Origin: Sodiomyces alkalinus F11
Taxonomy: Eukaryota; Ascomycota; Sordariomycetes; Glomerellales; Plectosphaerellaceae
NCBI RefSeq assembly: GCF_003711515.1
Contig: NW_021167080.1
Span: forward strand, 4,707,255-4,771,254
DNA: 64,000 bases
Direction: 5' to 3'
Within the stretch, counting starts at the first letter, position 1. Each line of letters opens with the position of its first letter. The notes under the pieces were generated by a model. That model had not been told where the DNA came from and made no database searches. It saw only the letters and a list, made by a program, of their open reading frames with translations. The position numbers and the translations under genes are program-made. Below, in pieces: positions 10,410-22,492 of the stretch.

Positions 10410-11711
10410 GGCGAATTTATTTGAAGTCGAGGTCAGCGATGAGCTGTTGCACAGGCTCGACAGCGACCAAATCGGCAGAAGCAATGAACAGCTTTCGACT
10501 CTGACACAAAGCTAAATCAAAAGGAGACAGAGAAGGGATCCAAGAGGAGGCGAGATATACGACTATGCTCTGGTGTAGGAATAGAAGTTACGTTGTCTAG
10601 GGCGCGCGAACGATCTGGGGCATCGCGAGAGGCGAGACAGGTACTGTACTGTACCGTACTCCCGTACAGTAGGTACTTGAGTGACGACGATATGTGGGGT
10701 TTGGCTTGACCTCCATCGTGGCACATGCACAAGTGCTCCGTACTCCATACGTTTGCTACTTCCAAGGTACCTGACCTAACTGATTTGGGGAGTTTTGCGG
10801 GGAGGATTCGCTGAAAGATGCCGAGCCTCGGTCCAGCTCCATGCTCCTGATGAGTAAACGTAAATAACACTCTGTCATTGCGAAGTGATTACTAATAAGG
10901 GAAGCTAGAGAGGTCAAGAAACAAGGAAAAGTCATGGTAGAAAAGACGGGACAGGAGTTACAAACACAAAGGGAATAGAAAAGAACAACGAAAAGGAAAA
11001 GGAAAAAAGACGACAGTTCTTCACGTCATGAAGATCCTGTGAAGATTCCAAGGCCCTCTCAACGACCAACATTTCAAGGTAACAGTCTCGGATCCATTTC
11101 GTCCAGCCGCATTTACTTCCAATACCGAACCTGCGTATGTCCCTCCTCCCATACAGTCTCGTGTCATTCTGAATTTCCCGCAGACTGAGTAACGCCCATT
11201 ACGTGTAGGTAGGCAAAACGTCTTTCGGGGCCGTGTCGAATCAAGACGAACAAAAGAAAGAAAAGAAAGAAAAGAAAAAAGAAAAAAAAATTGCAGAGCA
11301 AGTAAATAAATGAGTGGGCGGGTCTATAGGCTCCGGCCGCAACGTCATCAGAGCAACGCTGCAATGCCGGGTCTCTCCCGGGTAATAATTCGTTACTTCG
11401 TAAATGCGATCGTCGTGGTTTAATCGAGAGCAGGTGGCTGATTTGTCGAGTCGCGTTTCGCGAGCGCTGCCCACCATCGAACGAGGGGGGAAAGAAATAT
11501 AAGAGAAAACGTATCTTGTTGTGAAAGTTATAGCACCGCAATGGGCGCTAAAATATCGGTTCGGCAAACGGTGACGGCGGCGAGACTGATTCTGTTCGTC
11601 TCGCCCAAGGGAACTAATGTCCCAGTCCCCTTCTCAGTGCCCCTTATGTTTTGGGGGAGGACTTTACCGTAGGTGCCGTTTTCAGGCCTGGAGAAGCATG
11701 GCAGGGAATGA
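10410..11711. other. Intergenic, no gene seen
   Basis: This lies 5' of the SDR and 3' of the DUF6590 gene. It contains palindrome-like GTACGGAGTA/GGTACC motifs at 10640-10770, purine-rich tracts near 10975-11010, and an AAGAAAG tract near 11253-11290. Open frames here have no coding character. Confidence 0.5.
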
Positions 11712-13467
11712 TCACTTGCGGGTCTTCCTGCGTTGGTGCTTAATTTTGTTCTCCCAGCACTTGTCGACGGCGTCGAGGACAATATCCCAGTCCTCGGGGA
11801 TGATGTGGCCGATGAAGAACACCTTGACATTGTGCTCCACCGTCACCAGTTTCGAGTAGTTGGCTCGGGACTCCTTGGCCAGCTTCTCGCCTTCGGCTTC
11901 GATTTTCATCCGTGCCGGCGAAAATCCCAGCTTCGGCTCGTTGTCCAACGGCTTCGGCCTGTGGCCCTGAACGTAGATAATGCCGTGCTTGTGGGGCTTG
12001 ACTCCTTTCTTTTTGCAGGCTTTTCCTCCGTAGGTGAGGATGGGCCTGGGGCGGGAAAAGAGGATGGATCAGTTTAGGACTTTGACGACGACGAGTCATG
12101 GGGAAGGGGGAAGGGGGAAGGGGTAGGGTGTTTACACGCAAGTGCAGTGGCCTTCATCGTTCCCAATGACGATGTACCGCCTGAATCCCACATAAATCGC
12201 GCCCCCATATTGATCCTGCAACGCCCTCTTATCTGAAATGGTGGGTGTTCCACCAACGTTTCCCGACGGTTCTGCCCAGAGGACTTTGAAGACCTGTTTC
12301 GTCTTAGCAGTGGTGATGGGATAGGGGAAGCGTCGGAAGGTCGGAGTAAGGCTACAAAATGAAAGAAAAAGAAAAAGGAGGGGGGAAGGGGGGGGGAAGC
12401 CAGCACTCACCTCGCCCGGCTGAAACCTGCTGGATGGCTCAACAACGTATCCTGAACCCCCCGTCAGTATTGTAAGCCTGCTCGACGACACAGATAAACG
12501 AGCCGCAGGACTTACGTGGATCAAGCGCCTCAATCTCTCCTCCTGTGCCCCTGATGTCGAATGGCTTCGGCGTTGACGGACCTTCGTCCTCCCCCACCTC
12601 ACATGGCTCGTAGGCTAAATAGGGAGTGAGAAAAAGACAGCATGAGGAGCGGTGGGTATTTGGCTGCATACCGTACACTTGCCCCGTCGATGATGATTCC
12701 CCCGCGCGCGACTGATTCAAACCCCGACTGAGATTGATTGCCGCCTGGAGAGCGGCGTCGTCGTCAATTTCTGCTGCCGACTGGCCCTGGTCCAATCCAT
12801 AAGCCGCAGCTACTGTCGACTCCGCTCTATTAAGTCTCACATCGTCTACTCCAGTCTCGTCGTTGTCGTAAGAGGGCTCCTCCTTCTCTTTCCCCTTCTC
12901 ACCAACTGGCTCGGCCGCCTCTTCCCCCTTTTGATCAACTGACTCGACCGCTTCTTCGTCGGGATCATGCCTCGACTGCGTGTAGGAGTACTCGGCCTCT
13001 GGACACCTATTTAGTCACCTGCAACCGGGCAATCCGGACCCTCATATTTGGGGAGACGCAATAGGGACTCACGTTCAGACGGACCCCCTGGGCTTTCCGA
13101 GCTATGAGCGTAAGCGCTCTCGGGAGAGTATGAATAGGACGTGGCAGATAGTTGGTTTATGCCGTGGGTGATGTCCTCAATGCTTGGATCTCCGGCTGCA
13201 GCTTGAGCTTGCCGGGGGATCTCGTCGGCAGTCGCACCACCTCCAGGGTGAAAGTCGTACTCGCAATTACCTGCCAGGGCATCAGCCAGAGTAAGAAGCT
13301 AAAGGAAAGAAAAAGAAAAAAAAAAAGGGGGGGGGGGATATATTCGTACCGTCTGAATCCTGGCGGGCACGATAGTAAGTGCCGTGTTCAGGAGACCAAA
13401 TCCAGTCGCTCCAGTCGCCCCAGACCGGGCGCCTGGGCCTATGCTTGTGGGTTCTGGTTTTGTGCAT
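11712..13467 (-). CDS. DUF6590-domain protein, seven exons
   Basis: Fungus-specific protein of unknown function. The seven exons on the minus strand are 13467-13350, 13270-13073, 12998-12672, 12614-12516, 12451-12411, 12293-12136 and 12045-11712. They join in one frame to 424 residues. The N-terminus is basic then Trp-rich (VWGDWSDWIWSPEHGTYYRA), a feature common in this family. The middle is Ser/Glu/Asp-rich and probably disordered. The DUF6590 domain lies at about 260-400: RFQPGEVFKVLWAEPSG, YVGFRRYIVIGNDEGHC, CTCVPILTYGGKACKKKG, HGIIYVQG and KVFFIGHIIPEDWD. It ends in a basic tail (KIKHQRRKTRK). The ATG at 13467 is the first in frame with the Trp-rich block; an additional 5' exon cannot be excluded. 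Small exons (41 and 99 nt) make this locus easy to mis-annotate. Confidence 0.85.
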
Positions 13468-15473
13468 AGTGGCATCTTGCACCCGGCGACATTGGCAAAA
13501 GAAGGTGCTTATGGCCCTCAAGGCAGGAAGAAAGATGGCATTGGCAAAGAGCGTAAGCTAGGCCCCGGCAAGGAGAGGGCGTCCAGGCTTGGTAGAAAAC
13601 GAGACGGAGGTGGGCGACAGAGAGGATAGAGAGAGGAAAAGGAAAGGGCGAAAAAAGAAAAGAAAAAAAAGGAGGAAAAAAAAACAAGGGGAAACGACGG
13701 GATACGGAACGATATGGGCGTCAGATCAGTTTTTGTTGAAGCCCAAAACAGCAAGATACTTAGTCGCAAAGAAGGCCAGGTAGGTGGCTACCAAAAGGCA
13801 CGTCGAAATCGAAATCGAAATCCAACCTGAATGAAGCCTTGGGAGATCCAGGGTCCATGTAAGAGGACAGCCTTCCCCACCTTTTCTCGAGGTCCGGACT
13901 GAGGATCGCAGCAGATGCCAAGGGTCGTTCTTGACGGACACCAGGTAGAATCTCGTGAGCGAATGAGAGGACTGGTTGCGAACCAAACTGCACGGCAAGG
14001 CGCAGGTATAGAGGTGGTCAAGAAGGCCCAGAAAAGAAAAATAGAAAAAAAAAGGACGAAAAAAAGGGCATAAGAATGTATGAATGTGCCTGTCTGCTGC
14101 TCTGTTCTATATCGGTCCGTCTATTGGGTAGACTAACGGGGTTGGTGATGAGGGGTGACAACTGAGGGGTGACAACTCGGGGCACTCGCTGTCCGACCTA
14201 CGAGGGCAACGAGGGCGGGGAGGAGGAGAGAGAGGTTATCCCCGGTCGCGGCATGTCTGTCCATCAAGTCAAGTCCGTGTCCATCTCATCTGTTGGTAGG
14301 TTAACGGATAACCCTGGTTGGACAGTGGTCATTGGCTTCGACGTGGACGTGGGGGATGCCAGAAGGTCCAGTCGTAACGGACCGGGCTGAGGGCAGAGGC
14401 AGAGGCAGAGGCTACTCTGAGCTCTGAGCTGGTGGCATGCTGAAAAGGCTGGCCAGTGACCTTTTCGTTCGCGGAGCAGGTTTATGCAGGCTGAGAGGAG
14501 AATGGCGCTCACACACTCCAATCATCACCTTCCGGCTGCCATGTATGAATGCCTGATGGAGCGCGTCCGCCCGCGTCAGGGTGAGTGTATGAGTGGATGC
14601 GTGGGTGAGGGTGAGTGGACGAGTGGGCGAGACTGAATGCGCATGGCCATCGCCAGCGGGGTTTAGTACCTCGTGCTCCGCACAACCGAGTGTACCAAGT
14701 ACCGGTACGGGGTATATGGGGTATTGTCAAATTACAAGGTAGTACCTAGGTACCTTACCCATATAATCCAGCTTACCTTGATTACCTGTACTTTGTGCAC
14801 TGAAGTAGACCGAGGGCTCCAGTTGGGGTACGTTGTAATGTAGGAAGTGGTCATACGTGGAGTGCTCTTCTTTATTATTACCTACCTACCTTACCTATCC
14901 TTCGAAGAAAGTGGTGTAATACTCCGCAGCATCAGACCATGTACATGTGCAGATATGGAACCTTACCAAGTACCTTAATTACCTTAGGTACAAGCGATTG
15001 TGTGATTGTACGTACTCCTTCGGGAGTTCTAGGTGGGTCCAGAGACACAGACAGGTACTTCTCTTCGGTGAGGAAGATGGAAACACATTTCACCTCCATT
15101 TTCTCCGACGATGTAGGTAAATTGCCTTCTTCCCACATACTTCCGTAGCATGTGGTTGTCATTCATTGCCCGAACTTTTGAGAGACCCAAGAGCCTTCCT
15201 CTATACTGTACTTCCGTAATCTAGATCTCACTACGTTCACAATCCATCTACATTTACATTGCATCTGCCCCTACGGAGACGAGAAGAGCTTTGGCACCCA
15301 ACGCCTCATCCCACGAGGATGGCTCTCCCTCTTGCTACCTCTCCCAATGACTCTGCCCTTAAGAAAGTGTCACCTTCGTCACCTCGCTATCGAAGACAAG
15401 GCCCTCAGGCATTCTAGAAGCCATTCGTCCCAGACTGACTCTACCACCTCGTCCTCCATGGTGGCCCTCTGCC
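13468..15473. other. Long intergenic region with GGTACC palindromes
   Basis: About 2 kb between the 5' ends of the DUF6590 gene (-) and the coiled-coil gene (+), so a divergent promoter region. It holds a purine-rich GAAAAG tract at 13630-13690 and the perfect 12-base palindrome GTACCTAGGTAC at 14742-14753, with further TACC/GGTA motifs up to about 15000. A short ATG frame at 15319 could be an upstream ORF of the next gene. No further gene is supported. Confidence 0.5.
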
Positions 15474-17486
15474 ATGGCCGACATGAGCGCAAAGCCCGAC
15501 GAGACTTTGCCGTTACAGCGCTTCCCGCCACCTCCGCGACCTCCATCATTCCGCTCATCACCCAATGCACCCTTCAACGGCCAACATCGCGATCAGAAAC
15601 CACCCAGTATAAGTAAAGGGGCTCCGCCGCCGCCTCCGCCTCCTCCGACGCTCATCCCTCGAAGCCACTTCGCCCGATCCCCTTCAAACGCCCTCCCCCG
15701 CGAGCAACTCGCCCGTCCATCCTTCGAAACACCGACTCTCCCCCTTGGGCCTTCACCAATTCCTCGTACAGCCTCGAACATAGAAGAGCAAGATGGCTCG
15801 CCGACTAAAAGCCTCTGCCCCCCAACTCCTCGAGGACGTACGGCCTCAATCCAATGGTCATCGCCTTCGTCGTCTCCGCGACATGGCGGTTCCGATACAG
15901 AGGACGATTCGTCAGACGAGGAGGAGGACTACTACGACCACTGGAACCGCAATTTCCCGCCGCTTATGCCGACCGTCGGGCCCCGGGTCTCGATCGCGAG
16001 GAAAAGGAGACTTGTCACGAAAAATATTTCGAATAGGGTATCCCGCTACGAACGACGTAGTCCGGCGCAGAGCGAGCCGACGTCTGACACGTCGTCCGAT
16101 ATCGCATCCGAGAACTCCGAAGACGAGGCCCAACTGCTCTGGGTGCAGTTAAAGGAGAAGCGCCAGCGTCTGGACGAGACGAAACAAGCCATGGCCGCGC
16201 GACGGAAACAGCTGCGGGAGCTTCGCCGAAGGAAGGACGAAGCGGACAACGCCTTCATGGGCCTACTCCGCCCGCTCTTTCAAAAGAGTCGGCGGGGAGG
16301 CGTGCACAGCACGTCGGATGAGCTTCTCGACAGACGATTCAATGAAATGCAAAGACTACGCACGGAGTACCACTACCTGGAGTCTGCTTACGAGGGGTTG
16401 GAGGTGGCGCTGGACGAGCAGGAGGAGGACCTGAACAAGCTGGAAGTCAGGTTCTTCAGCCTCCTGGCCACGGGGCGTAGCCGAAGCGCCAGAGCGCAGA
16501 CGCGCAAGTCCGATACCGACCCAAGGGCTTCAGGGGCACCGTACAACGTGCCGCACCTTCTCCTGGGCATATCACCCGAGGGACCTCCCCTGGACGACGT
16601 GCACCCGCTATGGCGCGATCTCGTCTCCGCCATCGGCGACTTCAACCTCGCGCAGGAGGAACTGGACGACCTTCTGTTCCGCCGGGAGCAGATTGCGTAC
16701 GAGCTGGAACTGAAGAAGGGCACCGGCAAGACGCCCACGGAGGAAGAAGAGGAGTTCATGGCCGAATTCCCCGGCGAGGAGAGGGAGAGGCGCCGAAAGG
16801 CCGACGAAATGGCCGAAGAAATGCGGCGCCTCCGCCGGCTTTGCAGGGATCACGGCGTGGAGGTGAAGCACCCGTCCTTCGAAGTCGCCTACGCGCTGGA
16901 CCGCAACATCGGCGAAGACATGACGTTGTCCAACGACGACGCCCGGGCCGAATCCAAGTCCCTCGCCCACCACCGTTTCCCCGAGCTGCTCTCCCAGCCC
17001 GACCACGTGCTCCGTAGACCCGAGCCCCTGACGGTCTTCGACGACCTGAAGCAAGCCGCCAAGCTGCCGGCCGGCGACGCGGGCAAGAACGCGAGGATGC
17101 ATGTTGCCGTCAAGGAGTACGGCATCCACGACCTCGTCCACGGGTTCAAGGGGGGGGACAGGCTCGAGTTGGTCGCGCGGTGGCTGCTTTACCAGCTTCG
17201 GACCAACCCGCTCGAGGCTTACTTACTGTCCAACACTTTCCTGCGCCAGACGGGCCTGAAAGTTCTGGACCGTCATCGTTGGACGCGGGACGTCCTTTAC
17301 CATTGGTGGAGAGACGGCACTAGGCCCGCCTCGAATAGGGCAAATGATGGAGGCGAGGCGGCAGCCGACTCCTCCATGTACGGGCATAAGAGATCACCTT
17401 CGGCTTCGAGGGCTGCTAGCGAGTATCGTCATGGTGGTCGGGTCAGGCTGGGCTCCGATGAGGACGACTCGAAAACTGTCTCTTGA
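15474..17486 (+). CDS. Proline-rich coiled-coil protein, function unknown
   Basis: Intronless frame of 670 residues with strong coding bias. I do not recognise a named domain. The layout is: a Pro-rich N-terminus (about 15-65, with an eight-proline run), Ser/Thr-Pro motifs to about 135, an acidic patch (DTEDDSSDEEEDYYD, about 141-155), then charged heptad-rich segments at about 213-262 (LKEKRQRLDETKQAMAARRK), 300-335 and 395-480, which are probable coiled coils. A more globular C-terminal half follows (FEVAYALDRNIGEDMTLSND; WLLYQLRTNPLEAYLLSNTF; WTRDVLYHWWRDG). This resembles fungal-only proteins annotated as hypothetical; a scaffold or cytoskeletal role is only a guess. The start at 15474 (MADMSAKPDE) is the first ATG in this frame. 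No signal peptide or membrane segment is seen. Confidence 0.85.
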   Translation: MADMSAKPDETLPLQRFPPPPRPPSFRSSPNAPFNGQHRDQKPPSISKGAPPPPPPPPTLIPRSHFARSPSNALPREQLARPSFETPTLPLGPSPIPRTASNIEEQDGSPTKSLCPPTPRGRTASIQWSSPSSSPRHGGSDTEDDSSDEEEDYYDHWNRNFPPLMPTVGPRVSIARKRRLVTKNISNRVSRYERRSPAQSEPTSDTSSDIASENSEDEAQLLWVQLKEKRQRLDETKQAMAARRKQLRELRRRKDEADNAFMGLLRPLFQKSRRGGVHSTSDELLDRRFNEMQRLRTEYHYLESAYEGLEVALDEQEEDLNKLEVRFFSLLATGRSRSARAQTRKSDTDPRASGAPYNVPHLLLGISPEGPPLDDVHPLWRDLVSAIGDFNLAQEELDDLLFRREQIAYELELKKGTGKTPTEEEEEFMAEFPGEERERRRKADEMAEEMRRLRRLCRDHGVEVKHPSFEVAYALDRNIGEDMTLSNDDARAESKSLAHHRFPELLSQPDHVLRRPEPLTVFDDLKQAAKLPAGDAGKNARMHVAVKEYGIHDLVHGFKGGDRLELVARWLLYQLRTNPLEAYLLSNTFLRQTGLKVLDRHRWTRDVLYHWWRDGTRPASNRANDGGEAAADSSMYGHKRSPSASRAASEYRHGGRVRLGSDEDDSKTVS

Positions 17487-18428
17487 TGGACCTTTTTGCT
17501 TGTAATGGTTGTTTGCCATTCTTTCATTCTCTGGCTTCCAGGAAGGCGGGACATATCCGGGTCTGGGATGTTATCGAATTGCAGATGACAGAACTGGGCC
17601 ATCCAGGGGCCACCCTTACATACGAGCCCAAGACTAATCCTAGGCTTGAGTTTCTTCTTGTTCCTTTTTTCTTTCCTTTTTTTCTTCTTCTCCCCCCCAT
17701 CTCTTTTATCCCTCTTCTTCTCATGTCATGGATAGCCAGCCTTGATGTAAACTGCTTTGCCGATACCCTCTTGTTACCTCTTGTTTTCCGTGTACTGGTT
17801 TGGGCTTTGTACAACAGGCCGAGAATCTACTAAAGGGCTCCTCGTACGCAATACTGTTTCCTGCTCTTTGGGAACGATGAACCCCCCTTCGACGGGGAAC
17901 TCCCAAATCTTGTCGACAAGGTGATCTTGTGGTGTACCGTTTTTGGCCACCACCATTTGTCGTGGTCGGGGTACATTCGCAGCTCGTGTTGCGGCCTGTA
18001 GGTATGATATATAACCCGCTTCCCCCGTGGCACTGGCGCAGTCGAGATGAGATGGTGGACTTGAATTGTCGTTTAGTTCTAGAATCCATTGGGTTGGACT
18101 TGACTATTTCCCCCTCTGTCAGAGCCATGAGACCCTTTCTTCTACGACGTAGCCCCTCCTCTTGATGGAAGTCACATGCATCTGTGTTTGTCCAATACAC
18201 CGACCCGAGTCTCCCAGGAAAAAAAAAAGGGGGGGAGGGGAGGGGGGTAGTAAGTGAACAAGTCGGACGAGCATGTAATGGTTGCCCAGAACTATGAGTG
18301 GGTATCTTCCAGTGGTTCTATTCCCCTGATGCTGATTTTCCCCTACATCCTAACTCATGGAGAACATCACGTCATGAGGCCCGCCCAGATTCGCCAACTT
18401 GAAATACAAACGATAAAGAGCAAAAGGC
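17487..18428. other. Convergent 3' flank, no gene seen
   Basis: 3' regions of the coiled-coil gene and the UCH37 gene. It has T/C-rich tracts at 17660-17720 and an A/G homopolymer stretch at 18220-18250. No coding frame is supported. Confidence 0.5.
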
Positions 18429-19484
18429 TCAGCCTAGCATCATCTCGTCCCCGTCCCCGGTGTCACCGCCAGCAGCGCCCATCTTCCTCCGCAACCTCAT
18501 GGCACCCTCGTCCCTCTCCCTCCGCCTGTGGCCTTCCTGGATCCACGCCTCGTAGGCGCCGTCGCCCTGCCGGACCTTCTCCGCCACGACGCCTTTCAAA
18601 ACCTCGCCAGCGAACCCGACAAAGTTGTGCCGCCGCAGCGCATTCTCCCACCTCCACTGCCGCCGCTTCTCCTCCTCCCTCGCGAGCGTCTCCTGGTCCC
18701 CCATCTCCGCGGCCGCAACACGCGGGTCGCGCACCATGGCCAGCACGTTGAACCGTATCTCGCTGCTGGCGTAGGTGGCGACCCGGTCGGCCAGGACGCC
18801 GGCCACGCGGGAGGGGAAGTCGTCGGCGCCGCAGTCCCCGTGCGAGACGGGCGCGGGCTGCAGGCCGTCGAGCTCGTACAGGGTGCCGCCGACGGCGGAG
18901 TAGGCGACGAAGTGGAAGGCGTCCTCGGCCTCGTCGTCGCCCGCCCGCTGCGTCTCGTCCGCGAAGGGGCTGCTCTTGGCGAAGCTGTTGTGCACCTCGC
19001 GGATCAGCTCCGAGTTGCTGAGGGCCTCGCCGCGGAGGTCCGGGGGCAGGGCCATGGCAAAGTCGCGGAACTCGGACAGCCTGGCGCCCAGGTCGACCTC
19101 GTCGGTCTTGTTCATGACGACGGACAGCAGGGCCTGGGTGCCGCAGGCGTTCTGGATGGTTTGGCGGGCGAAGAACAGGCGTTCGGCGGCATCGTGGTCG
19201 TAGGATTCTTTCGGGCGCGGGGGAAGGCCTTCGGAAGGGTAGCGGAAGAGAAAGATGATGCCGTAGACGGGTTGGAGCGGGGCGAGCTCCTCGGGGGAGA
19301 GGGTGAGGAGTTCTTCGAACTGGACGCCTTTGACGCCGAGATTCTCGAGGAGGTAGGTGAAGACTCCGGCATCCGACTCGACTGCGTAGCAGCAACGCCG
19401 TGATCAGTCTGGGGGTCCAAAATGAAGAAGAGAAGGAGAAGTAGGAAAGGGGGCTTTCTCACTCGTGTTCCAACCACCGCTCAT
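18429..19484 (-). CDS. Ubiquitin carboxyl-terminal hydrolase, UCH37/UCHL5 type
   Basis: Cysteine protease of the C12 family that removes ubiquitin from chains. Members of this subtype act at the 26S proteasome and, in animals, in INO80. Exons 19484-19463 (22 nt) and 19381-18429 give 324 residues, close to the 329 of human UCHL5. The start MSGGWNTIESDAGVFTYLLE matches the family N-terminus. Catalytic Cys87 is in NACGTQALLSVV, His164 in DAFHFVAYSAVGG and Asp179 in LYELDGLQPAP. A C-terminal helical extension (HNFVGFAGEVLKGVV, then a Lys/Arg/Glu-rich stretch) is what separates UCH37 from the short UCHs and carries the proteasome-binding tail in relatives. Whether Rpn13 binding is kept cannot be judged. 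The tiny first exon rests on the frame and the family match. Confidence 0.93.
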
Positions 19485-20012
19485 CTTGCTGGTAGCTTTG
19501 GAGTTGCAGCTAGAGGAAAGTGCAGCTCGAGAGGGGCGGCGCTAGCTAGCTAGCTTTTGAGACCGAGACCACTGGAACTTGCCAAAGGGAGGGTGTTTGT
19601 TTGGAAAGAAGAGTCTTAGCTTAAGGTGAAGATGGGGGAAGTCTTCTCTCCTCTACGATTATGGGAAGATTTTCCAAAGTTCTCGGAGCTGAACAAAATA
19701 GCACGGCTCTGGAATGCGGGCAGCTTCCCTTCCCTTCGTCATGCACGGTACGTATAGAGTGGGTACCCATGTGCCAGTAACAACCTGGAATTCATCTACT
19801 TCGTACCTACCTTGGAGGAAGTACAAAATATGGATACTTACTTACGTAACCAAGGTACGGGAAACGGATTCGTACAGTGTAATTACTCCGTACGAGTGTA
19901 CAATTCAGACGGTTTCAGGGGAGGTGGAAACCTCAAAGACAGACTACGGTACCAACCTCCACGGAGTACAACAACAACGACCACAGAATCCCATCTGACC
20001 TTGTTGATTTAG
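19485..20012. other. Intergenic 5' flank of the UCH37 gene
   Basis: Contains GTACGGAGTA-type motifs (about 19739-19760, 19885-19900 and 19960-19972). No gene is seen. Confidence 0.5.
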
Positions 20013-22492
20013 TTATTTAGAGTGAGCCATTGGAGTGACGGGATTCTGTTGCGGCATCGATTCCATCTCCATCTCCATTTCGTCATTCCGATCAGATGAA
20101 CCAGGGCGGGACTCGTCGTTGAAAGAAGTCCCCATTCTTCCGGGCCGTTCGACGATTCGCTTGTCCGCCTTGCCGACCGATTTCTTTCGTGCAATGGCCC
20201 GGATGAACCATGGGGCTCTTCCCGAGCCTCTCCAGGACCAATATTCCTTTGCGTCGTACTCCTCGGGTTCCAGCCTCCCACCGCTGGCCCATACCGTGCA
20301 TGCGATGAGACCGTTGAGCACGGCGTAGACGAAGATGCCGCTGTATCCCCGAGTTAGACACCTGCGCTTCAAGTCCCGTCAGAGAGACAGAAGAGGGTAT
20401 ACGTACGCGATAAGGCCATATGCGACACTGTACGAAAATGGGACGAATGCTATCACCACAAACGAAGGCAGAACATCTCCCAGATAACGCCAGTTGATCC
20501 GGGTGATTTGTTGAATCATCATACAACCGACCTAACCAAAACGATAGTCAGCATTCGTCCATCAGAGATGAAAGGGGCCGGGGCTGGCACTACCAGGACC
20601 AATGTGCAACCGGTTGCCCAGGGGGGGATCGACGCCAAAACGGGCGCGAAGAAGATGGCCACGATGAAGCAAACGCCCGTGAACATGGCAGTCAGCCCCG
20701 TTCGCCCGCCCTGGGCAATGCCGGCGCCGCTCTCGATGAACGCCGTCACGGGCGAACAGCCAAACAGCGCCCCCACCGAGATGCAAGCCGCATCACAGCA
20801 GTATGCCGTCGTGGACCGCGGAAAGTCGGCATCTTGCGTGTCGATGGCCCCGCAGAAGCGAGCCATGGAATACAACGTCGCAGTGGCGTCGATGATGTCG
20901 ACGTAAAGGAAGGTGAAGAGGGCCAGGGCGAACTGGGAGCTGTCCTCACTTATACGCCAGTCGAGCACGTTCAGTGTGTTTCGGATGGGGTGGAAGGAGA
21001 CGATTGACTTGAAGAAGTCGAACCGCATATTCCCTTCTTCGTCGTTGGGGAAGTAGGTGATATGGGTATTGCGGCTGCCCAAAGTCAGCAACGTTCCAAG
21101 GGAAAAAAAAAGGAGGAAAAAAAAAGGGAAAAAAAAGGGAGACGATGCGGGAGCAGACCCACGGCCAAGACGAAATGGACACCAGAGCGATTCCAACAAT
21201 GAGGGCATATTTGACTCGGAAGGACATTAGGTAGGCAGAGACAATCCCCCCAGCAAGAATGGCCGTCCACATCTGAAAACGATACGTCAGCATCCTCCGG
21301 TTGGATGCCCAGACGGCCCAGGCCACAACATACCTTGGGGCTCGACATGATGCCGCCCTCACACATCCGGGTCTCTGGATCAATCATCTCTTCCGGGCAC
21401 CCTGCAATAGCCAGGGGCGTGGCTTTGAAGCCTCCAGTGATGGCGCCGATGCCGGCCGAGTACGACAGCCCTATCTCGGCCAAGAACAAGCCAATGCCAA
21501 CACCGGTCGCCGTCTTTATCGTGGCGGGAATCAGTTTCACGAGCCATTGGCGCATCCCCGTCAATGCGAGGACAATGAAGACGAGGCCCTCTACGAAGAC
21601 GGCGGTCAGGGCGACCTGGTACGAGATGGGGCCGGAGCCATTGGGACCGACGACTTGGAACGCAAAGTATGCATTCATGCCCATGCCCGGTCTCGTGTGA
21701 TGTCAGTTGTCGGCCTCGAGCCGGGGATAGAGAAATGAACTCACGCAACGGCGACGGGGAGATTGGTGAAGAGACCGAACACGAAGCTTGAGAGACCGGC
21801 TATGGCGGAAGTGGCGGTAACAAGATCTCGTCGAATATCTATCAAGGCGGCGGGGGAACGAATAAGCACACGTCTGTATCTGCCAGGTTGGGTTGTTGAA
21901 ACAGGGGGGGTTTTGAAAGCCCGCTTACCCTCCTTGCATGCTTTGTAACCCGGGACATCGTCACACTTGGTTCGATCCTCCAGGCTACATGCGCAGGTGC
22001 CCCCTGTCTGCGACAGAACGGTGGCCTAGCACAGCAAGTCAAAAAGGAAGCCAGAGAGAAGCGAAGCGCCGAGGAATACTACTCACGTTAACCGCAATAA
22101 TATAGGCCATCGTTGCGAATGTGGTGGCACCAGCCCGGAGCTCTTTCACAAAGGAGGAGCCGGTAATCTCACTTGCCTGCAGGCAACATGTCAGAAAACC
22201 ATAAAAAGTAAGTACTACTGCCTTGTCGTCGTTCTGGAGGAGACGATCCAGAGTAGTGAATGCCAGCATGGATGAGCTAGCGAACCCGGGGAGATTATGC
22301 TGAGTTGTGACTTACATGACCGCTACCCTCGAGTTTGAAGAAGCGACCGATGACGGAAGAAGACACCGTTTTGTCAATTCGTCCGATGCCCTTTGCAACG
22401 TGGTGGTGGAAGGTTGACTGTAGTCCTCTGAGAACGGACCCGAGTCGACGCGGAGAATTTCCGTTGTGCTCCAGAGACTCGGCCATATTCAC
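20013..22492 (-). CDS. AzgA-type purine permease (adenine/guanine/hypoxanthine)
   Basis: Proton-coupled purine transporter of the NCS2/AzgA family in the plasma membrane. Nine exons on the minus strand: 22492-22316, 22176-22087, 22025-21929, 21838-21745, 21691-21334, 21272-21163, 21074-20594, 20531-20407 and 20340-20013. All phases agree and give 619 residues. Diagnostic blocks are RAGATTFATMAYIIAVN, NLPVAVAPGMGMNAYFAF, GIGLFLAEIGLSYSAGIGAI, FLYVDIIDATATLYSMA, ALFGCSPVTAFIESGAGIAQ and GRTGLTAMFTGVCF, with about 12 hydrophobic segments. The GCSPVTAFIES region is the substrate-binding signature of this family. The C-terminal cytosolic tail is charged with an EMEMEMES stretch. The fifth exon uses an unusual ...CGAG acceptor, required by frame. 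A second in-frame ATG at 22486 is equally possible. Confidence 0.95.
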
